A DNA stretch of 10,259 nucleotides, taken from positions 1 through 10,259 of the forward strand of contig CAYJPT010000086.1 in NCBI GenBank assembly GCA_964372165.1, written 5' to 3'. The stretch is from CAYJAD01 sp964372165. Its GTDB lineage: Bacteria > Desulfobacterota > Desulfovibrionia > Desulfovibrionales > Desulfovibrionaceae. Each line of letters opens with the position of its first letter. The stretch's first letter is position 1. Under the pieces are notes generated by a model that saw nothing but the letters and a program-made list of their open reading frames with translations, was not told where the DNA came from and did not search any database. The position numbers and the translations under genes were made by a program. Shown here in pieces: positions 5,735 through 10,259 of the stretch.

Positions 5735-5796
5735 ATGGTAGCTCAAGGGTCGCAAAGCCTCAAAGTTTTTGTACTCTAACAATATGGAGATTTATC

Positions 5797-6594
5797 ATGC
5801 AGATTGGAAAAAAAATTCGCCTTGAGCGTATTATTAACCGTGAAAGTGGAAGAACAATTGTTGTGCCTATGGACCATGGCACAACCCTTGGTCCCATTGA
5901 AGGCATTGAAGATGCACGAAAAGTTGTAAATGATATGGCCCAAGGCGGTGTAGATGCTGTGCTTATGCATAAAGGTTTAATACGTTGCGGACATCGCATG
6001 GGTGGCAGAGATGTGGGACTTATTATGCATCTTTCTGCCTCAACATCACTTGGGCCACATGGTAATCATAAAACCTTAGTAGGTTCAGTAGAGGAGGCTA
6101 TTCGCTACGGAGCAGACTGTGTTTCTGTACATGTAAATCTTGGTGATCCGCATGAACGTGATATGTTAGCTGATTTTGGGCGTATAGCAGAAGATTGTGA
6201 CCGCTGGGGCATGCCACTACTTGCTATGATGTATGCTCGTGGTCCAAAAATTCCTAATGAGTATGATCCTGAAGTTGTAGCACATTGTGCGCGTGTGGGT
6301 GTTGAGCTTGGTGCAGATATTGTTAAAGTGGCGTACAGTGGCAACATTGATAGCTTTGTTTCAGTGGTTGAAGGCTGTTGTGTTCCTGTTGTTATTGCCG
6401 GTGGAGAAAAAATGAATTCTACACGTGATTTTTTACAAGTAGTACATGATTCACTAAAAGCTGGTGGAGCAGGCCTTTCGGTTGGGCGTAATGTATTCCA
6501 GCATCCTCGTCGTATGGATCTTGTGGCAGCTTTACGCGCCATTGTGCATGATAATGTTGATGTGGAAACAGCTCTTGCCATGGTGGGAGAATAA
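5797..6594 (+). CDS. 2-amino-3,7-dideoxy-D-threo-hept-6-ulosonate (ADH) synthase
   Basis: This cytoplasmic class I aldolase-type enzyme starts the archaeal-type route to dehydroquinate. It joins L-aspartate semialdehyde with a 6-deoxy-5-ketofructose phosphate, replacing DAHP synthase. The 265-residue product keeps the TIM-barrel motifs VPMDHGTT (Asp26), MMYARGP (Tyr146), ADIVKVAYSG (Lys177) and GGAGLSVGRNVFQ. These residues stand at a constant offset of seven from the Asp33, Tyr153 and Schiff-base Lys184 that I recall for M. jannaschii MJ0400. The start is ATG 5797 with GGAGA (5786-5790) six bases before it. A longer in-frame opening from 5608 runs through the terminator and is rejected. First structural gene of the operon, three bases before the DHQ synthase gene. 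The same family includes fructose-bisphosphate aldolases, but the neighbour settles the role. Confidence 0.92.
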   Translation: MQIGKKIRLERIINRESGRTIVVPMDHGTTLGPIEGIEDARKVVNDMAQGGVDAVLMHKGLIRCGHRMGGRDVGLIMHLSASTSLGPHGNHKTLVGSVEEAIRYGADCVSVHVNLGDPHERDMLADFGRIAEDCDRWGMPLLAMMYARGPKIPNEYDPEVVAHCARVGVELGADIVKVAYSGNIDSFVSVVEGCCVPVVIAGGEKMNSTRDFLQVVHDSLKAGGAGLSVGRNVFQHPRRMDLVAALRAIVHDNVDVETALAMVGE

Positions 6595-6596
6595 TT

Positions 6597-7568
6597 ATGC
6601 CTAATATTTGGTATAAAAGTGTTCCTTTTTGTAAGGAAGATGTGCTGCTTGCCTTAGAGTCAGGTGTTGATGGTTTAATTGTGCCAACTGCTGAAGTAAG
6701 TACAGTAAAAAACCTTGCTAGATGTACGGTGTTATCTGATGAAGATATGCCTTCTATATGCCTAACAAAAAAGGATGATGAAAAAAATCTTGTTAAGCAA
6801 TTAAATAAGGGATTGAACTTAGTATTGCAGTCAGGTTTTGAAATTATTCCTGTAGAAAACTTGCTGGCACAGTGTGATAATGTTGCAGTTGAAGCTAAAG
6901 ACTTAGAAGAAGCTCGCTTGGCAGGTGGAATTTTAGAAAAAGGTGTTCATACAATTGTTGTATTGTCAACAGCGCTTAATAATTTGAAAATGATAATCAA
7001 TGAATTAAAAACAACTCAAGCATCTATAAAGTTAGAAGAAGCTATTATCACTAAAGTGCAAGCTGTAGGGCTTGGACATAGGGTTTGTGTAGATACACTG
7101 TCGCATTTTCAAAAAGGTCAGGGTATGCTTGTTGGTAATTCCAGTGCATTTACTTTTCTTGTGCATGCTGAAACAGAATATAATGAATATGTTGCAGCAC
7201 GCCCCTTTAGGGTAAATGCCGGTGCTGTGCATGCCTATGCTCAATTACCACTTGATACAACAACATATCTTGGTGAACTGCGTACCGGCAATGAGGTACT
7301 GATTGTTAGTGCCGATGGTACAAGTAAGCTTGCATGCGTTGGACGCAGTAAGGTAGAAGTGCGCCCTATGCTCTTGGTGGAAGCTAAAGTTGGTGAGCAA
7401 ATAGGGAGTATTTTTCTGCAAAATGCTGAAACTGTGTGTCTTACAGGCACTGATGGTAATCCTATTAGTGTTGTGAAGTTAAAAGAAGGGCATAAAGTTC
7501 TTTGCCATGTTGATGTGGCAGGTCGTCATTTTGGTATGCGCATTGATGAAGAAATAAAAGAAATTTAA
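6597..7568 (+). CDS. 3-dehydroquinate synthase II (archaeal type)
   Basis: This NAD-dependent enzyme oxidatively deaminates and cyclises ADH to 3-dehydroquinate. It does the job of AroB but is unrelated to it. The 323-residue product starts MPNIWYKSVPF. Its C-terminal half carries the family-typical blocks LGHRVCVDTLSHFQKGQGMLVG (roughly 157-178), RPFRVNAGAVHAYAQLP, TTYLGELRTGNEVLIVSADG and VGRSKVEVRPMLLVEAKV. The length fits the family. The ribosome site GGAG (6586-6589) lies within the last codons of the preceding gene, seven bases before the ATG. The stop-to-start gap is two bases, so the two genes are probably translationally coupled. Together the pair makes the shikimate precursor without erythrose-4-phosphate. 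Known family assignment; the individual catalytic residues are not identified here. Confidence 0.92.
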   Translation: MPNIWYKSVPFCKEDVLLALESGVDGLIVPTAEVSTVKNLARCTVLSDEDMPSICLTKKDDEKNLVKQLNKGLNLVLQSGFEIIPVENLLAQCDNVAVEAKDLEEARLAGGILEKGVHTIVVLSTALNNLKMIINELKTTQASIKLEEAIITKVQAVGLGHRVCVDTLSHFQKGQGMLVGNSSAFTFLVHAETEYNEYVAARPFRVNAGAVHAYAQLPLDTTTYLGELRTGNEVLIVSADGTSKLACVGRSKVEVRPMLLVEAKVGEQIGSIFLQNAETVCLTGTDGNPISVVKLKEGHKVLCHVDVAGRHFGMRIDEEIKEI

Positions 7569-7584
7569 CATATTGGGTGCAGTC

Positions 7585-8760
7585 GTGGATAGTAAAACAA
7601 ATAATCGCTTGCAAGAAATTCGACAAGAAATTGATGATGTTGATAAAGAGCTTTTACGTATATTGAACAAGCGTGCAAGTCTAAGTCTTGAGGTTGGACA
7701 CATTAAAGCGCATAGTACTGAGACAATTCTTAAACCGCAACGTGAGCTTCAGTTATTAGATAGTCTTGAAGCAAATAATGTTGGCCCTTTGCCAAATAGC
7801 CATATAAGGAGCATTTGGCGTGAAATTCTTTCTTCTTCTCGTGCATTACAGCGCCCACAAAAAGTAGCTTATCTTGGCCCTGAGGGTACTTTTTCATACT
7901 TTGCCGGCATGGAATACCTAGGTAAAAGTGTAGAATTTAGTCCACATACAAATTTTCATGATATTTTTTCTGCTGTGCAGGCTGGTGAGTGTGAGCTTGG
8001 TGTTGTACCGCTAGAGAATTCATTACAGGGTACTGTTGGGCAATGTTTTGATTTATTTTATAATTTTGATGTTTCTATTCAAGCAGAACTTTTTTTGCGC
8101 ATTAGTCATGCCCTTTTTAGTAAAGCCACAGCTTTAAGCCAAATTAAGCGTATTTATTCGCATGCGCAACCTTTAACACAATGCGATAACTGGCTACGTG
8201 CTAATGTGCCAAATGCAGAGCTTGTGCCAGTTGAATCAACAGCAGCAGCTGCAAATCGTGCCATTGATGATGAACATGGTGCAGCCATTGGGCATCAAGC
8301 TTTGGCAGAGATGTTTGGTTTAAATTGTTTAGCATCAACTCTTGAAAATAGTGTCGATAATTGGACAAGATTTGTTATAATTTCCAAGGCAGATTATAAT
8401 TCAATTTTGCCAAATCTCCAGCAATCGGTACAAAATCAAAGAAAAACATCAATTCTTTTTACCCTCACTGATAGGCCGGGTAGTTTAGCCCTTGTGCTTA
8501 CAACACTTGCAAAAAATGGTATTAATATGCGCAAACTTGAATCACGCCCATTACGCCTTTCTGGTGGTGAATGTTGGAGATATGTATTTTTTGCTGATGT
8601 GGAGGCCGATTTTGAGCAAAATCAGCATGCACATTTGGTGCAAGAATTACGTGAAATATGTAATTCTTTTCGCATATTGGGTGCATATTCTACTGTACCT
8701 GCCTTTGCAAATATTGCTAGTTGTGCACAAGATGATAATAATGCAGGTGAAATATGCTAA
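7585..8760 (+). CDS. pheA: Chorismate mutase/prephenate dehydratase (P-protein)
   Basis: This bifunctional cytoplasmic enzyme turns chorismate into prephenate and then phenylpyruvate, the committed Phe branch. Domains in order, numbered from GTG 7585: AroQ chorismate mutase helix bundle (about 5-90; LQEIRQEIDDVDKELLRILN); prephenate dehydratase (about 92-268; VAYLGPEGTFS, VPLENSLQGTVGQCFDLF, NWTRFVII with the TRF motif at 261-263); and a regulatory ACT domain (about 287-375; TDRPGSLALVL and ESRP at 319-322), which in this family binds Phe for feedback inhibition. The start is uncertain. GTG 7585 follows GGGTG (7575-7579 region), while an in-frame TTG at 7573 would add four residues and has no clear ribosome site. 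At 391 residues it is of normal size. It overlaps aroA by seven bases. Placing pheA under a Phe/Tyr leader fits its role. Confidence 0.94.
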   Translation: MDSKTNNRLQEIRQEIDDVDKELLRILNKRASLSLEVGHIKAHSTETILKPQRELQLLDSLEANNVGPLPNSHIRSIWREILSSSRALQRPQKVAYLGPEGTFSYFAGMEYLGKSVEFSPHTNFHDIFSAVQAGECELGVVPLENSLQGTVGQCFDLFYNFDVSIQAELFLRISHALFSKATALSQIKRIYSHAQPLTQCDNWLRANVPNAELVPVESTAAAANRAIDDEHGAAIGHQALAEMFGLNCLASTLENSVDNWTRFVIISKADYNSILPNLQQSVQNQRKTSILFTLTDRPGSLALVLTTLAKNGINMRKLESRPLRLSGGECWRYVFFADVEADFEQNQHAHLVQELREICNSFRILGAYSTVPAFANIASCAQDDNNAGEIC

Positions 8761-10070
8761 GTATTAAAGTTCCGGCTTCAAAATCTATATCACATCGTAT
8801 ACTTATGGGAGCAGCTCTTTCTTATGGGGATTCTGTGCTGCATAATTTGCTTATGAGCAAGGATATTGAATGCACTATGGGTGTTCTTGCCTCTGCTGGT
8901 GCAAAGTTTAATCATCAAAATGGTGCGGTTTATGTGCAAGGTATGCAGGGTAAAGCTAAGTCCAAGACTGCTACTCCTTTGCAATGTAATATGCACGAAT
9001 CAGGCACATCATGTCGTTTGCTTATGGGTATTTTAAGTGCAGGTTGTGGTAGTTTTTATGTACATGGTGCACCACGTTTGCATGAGAGGCCTATAGGTGC
9101 TTTGGCAAATGCTTTGCAAGAATTAGGTGTTGATATTACATATGAAAACAAAAATGGCTTTCCACCATTAATTCTTAAAACTGATGGTTTTAAATCCCAA
9201 ACTGTGCACATTAACCTTGATGAATCAAGCCAATATCTTTCGGCTTTGCTTTTGGCTGCACCATGTAGTGAGCAAGGTGTAACAATTTATTTGCAGGGTG
9301 AAAAGGCGGTTTCTTGGCCATATGCTGCGCTAACATTAAAGGCTATGGAAGACTTTGGCATTGTAGTGCAAATGCAAAATAAATCAGGCGAAAATTGGCA
9401 GAATATTGATTGGCGAAGTGTGCAACATATTGTACCAAGTGAGACAAGGTTCTGTGTCCCTTCTGGTCAATATTTGCATGGAAAATACATAGCAGAAGGG
9501 GACTGGTCTGCTGCATCATATTTTTTAGCAGCCGGTGTTGTTGGAAAAAAACCACTACGTATCCAAGGTTTGCAAAAAGATTCTTTGCAAGGTGATAAGG
9601 CTATGTTGAATATTTTAACTGACATGGGCGCAAAATACTTTTGGGAAGGCGATGATATTATAGTAAGCCCTAGTAAGTTAAATTCAATTGAAGTTGATAT
9701 GCAAAATTGCCCAGACCTTGTACCAACAGTTGCGGTGCTTGCTGCATTTGCAGAAGGTATTACAGTTATAAGTAATGTTGAGCATTTGCGCATTAAAGAA
9801 AGTGATCGCCTTGCAGCCCCTGCGGCTGAGCTTGGCAAGGTTGGAGTTAAGGTTGATATTTTAGATGATGGTCTACGTATTTATGGCCTTGGTAAAATAC
9901 CAACTATCCCAGAGAACACAGTTTTTGCAGCGCACAATGATCATCGTATTGCCATGAGCTGCGCAGTATTGGGGTTAAATGGTCAAGAAATTGTAATTGA
10001 TGAACCAACAGTGGTACAAAAGTCATTTCCGCATTTTTGGGAACTGTGGAAAGAAATTAGTCATGTATAG
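8754..10070 (+). CDS. aroA: 3-phosphoshikimate 1-carboxyvinyltransferase (EPSP synthase)
   Basis: This cytoplasmic enzyme transfers the enolpyruvyl group of PEP to shikimate-3-phosphate. The 438-residue product has the usual two-domain length and motifs: VPASKSISHR (6-15, Lys10 being the PEP/S3P lysine), LDESSQYLSALLLAAP, EGDWSAASYFLAAG, CPDLVPTVAVLAAFAEG with the catalytic Asp, VEHLRIKESDRLAAP with the KESDR acid, and AHNDHRIAMS. The PEP-site loop reads MHESGTSCRLLMG rather than the common GNAGTxxR. The Gly-Thr and Arg are kept but the Asn is replaced, a form I recall from Desulfovibrio homologues. The ATG lies inside the pheA stop region (ATGCTAA), with AGGTGA (8745-8750) just upstream, so translation is coupled to pheA. 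It is the last gene seen of the operon. Confidence 0.95.
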   Translation: MLSIKVPASKSISHRILMGAALSYGDSVLHNLLMSKDIECTMGVLASAGAKFNHQNGAVYVQGMQGKAKSKTATPLQCNMHESGTSCRLLMGILSAGCGSFYVHGAPRLHERPIGALANALQELGVDITYENKNGFPPLILKTDGFKSQTVHINLDESSQYLSALLLAAPCSEQGVTIYLQGEKAVSWPYAALTLKAMEDFGIVVQMQNKSGENWQNIDWRSVQHIVPSETRFCVPSGQYLHGKYIAEGDWSAASYFLAAGVVGKKPLRIQGLQKDSLQGDKAMLNILTDMGAKYFWEGDDIIVSPSKLNSIEVDMQNCPDLVPTVAVLAAFAEGITVISNVEHLRIKESDRLAAPAAELGKVGVKVDILDDGLRIYGLGKIPTIPENTVFAAHNDHRIAMSCAVLGLNGQEIVIDEPTVVQKSFPHFWELWKEISHV

Positions 10071-10150
10071 TTGTTTTGCATTGAAAATATCATAGGCATT
10101 TAGAATTAATTGATTTTTTAGAAGTGTATGAAAATGTGTTGTTAAACAAT

Positions 10151-10177
10151 ACTCCTGCACAATTCATTGTGCGGAGT
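10151..10177 (+). terminator. Bulged hairpin after aroA, possible terminator or element boundary
   Basis: ACTCC-T-GCACAAT (10151-10163) pairs with ATTGTGC-GGAGT (10166-10177) over twelve bases with one bulged T and a tight loop. It stands 80 bases after the aroA stop. Only CTTA follows, so the T-run is poor. Fourteen bases of the left arm recur inverted at 4548-4561, next to the binding-protein stop. It may end the aromatic operon or mark the edge of the following structured segment. Confidence 0.4.
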
Positions 10178-10259
10178 CTTATGGAGCGTTGACAGCAGTC
10201 AATGCGACCGATAAATCAAGAGTCCTACCCGAAGAGCGGCGAAGCCGTAGCCGTTAGGC
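10169..10259 (+). ncRNA. GC-rich structured segment, possible 5' end of a group II intron (truncated by window edge)
   Basis: From about 10181 the composition jumps to 44 G/C of 79 bases, against an AT-rich background, and no frame stays open. Consecutive hairpins are visible: GCGTTGAC/GTCAATGC with loop AGCA (10186-10193 with 10198-10205), CCTA/TAGG (10224-10227 with 10255-10258), and inside it CGGC/GCCG with loop GAA (10237-10240 with 10244-10247). A GTGCG at 10169-10173 matches the group II intron 5' consensus GTGYG, and CCGAAGAGC...GTAGCCG resembles part of domain I. The identification rests on this resemblance only. Other structured RNAs remain possible, and the segment is cut off by the window end. 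Confidence 0.3.

Noticed and set aside
5608..5796. Upstream extension of the ADH synthase frame by 63 codons
   Set aside because: It runs through the leader ORF in another frame and through the terminator and T-run. It lacks a ribosome site, and the family N-terminus begins at ATG 5797 with GGAGA six bases before it.
6105..6581. 158-codon minus-strand frame opposite ADH synthase
   Set aside because: It is an antisense shadow of a clearly conserved gene, with low-complexity Ser/Thr/Arg-rich translation and no family features.
9467..9838. 123-codon minus-strand frame opposite aroA
   Set aside because: It is an antisense shadow of the EPSP synthase coding region with no ribosome site or recognisable motif.
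10181..10259. tRNA or rRNA gene at the right edge
   Set aside because: The hairpins do not form a cloverleaf with a GTTCGAATC-type arm, and no rRNA signature is recognised.
1..10259. CRISPR array, phage defence system or transposase gene
   Set aside because: No regularly spaced direct repeats and no transposase, recombinase or defence-type protein are visible in any frame.

Overview
The window is an AT-rich bacterial sequence carrying anaerobic C4-dicarboxylate metabolism, cysteine synthesis, an amino-acid-binding protein and an aromatic biosynthesis operon. The operon uses the archaeal-type entry route (2-amino-3,7-dideoxy-D-threo-hept-6-ulosonate synthase plus 3-dehydroquinate synthase II), followed by a fused chorismate mutase/prephenate dehydratase and EPSP synthase. 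This gene order is known from Desulfovibrio and relatives, so I infer a low-GC, anaerobic member of the Desulfovibrionaceae, possibly host-associated. The taxonomy is inference from gene content only.

Layout. Positions 1-84 hold the C-terminal tail of an unidentified plus-strand protein with a CPYC motif. A minus-strand operon follows, dcuB-like (start near 2994, stop 1675) then aspA (1555-158), separated by a small element with imperfect terminal inverted repeats. A 460-base divergent spacer (3010-3469) carries a dcuB promoter overlapped by a perfect 17-bp palindrome, a second palindrome and candidate promoters for cysK. cysK (3482-4378, plus) converges on a lone periplasmic binding protein gene (5377-4562, minus). 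The spacer between them is packed with nested, partly mutually exclusive inverted repeats.

The most striking part is 5509-5734. A near-consensus sigma-70 promoter (TTGACA, 17 bp, TATAAA) drives a 34-codon leader ORF whose middle reads YFAFFFGYF. It is followed by a GC-rich terminator with a T-run just 62 bases before the first structural gene. Alternative pairings for a 1:2 hairpin, an antiterminator and the terminator can all be drawn with specific bases. This is a complete phenylalanine/tyrosine-responsive transcription attenuator placed ahead of the archaeal-type aromatic pathway.

The operon then runs ADH synthase (5797-6594), DHQ synthase II (6597-7568), pheA (7585-8760) and aroA (8754-10070), with gaps of a few bases or overlaps. 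After aroA there is a bulged hairpin and then a GC-rich (about 56%) structured segment to the window end. It is not coding and resembles the start of a group II intron, though this is uncertain. It lies where further aromatic genes would be expected in Desulfovibrio.
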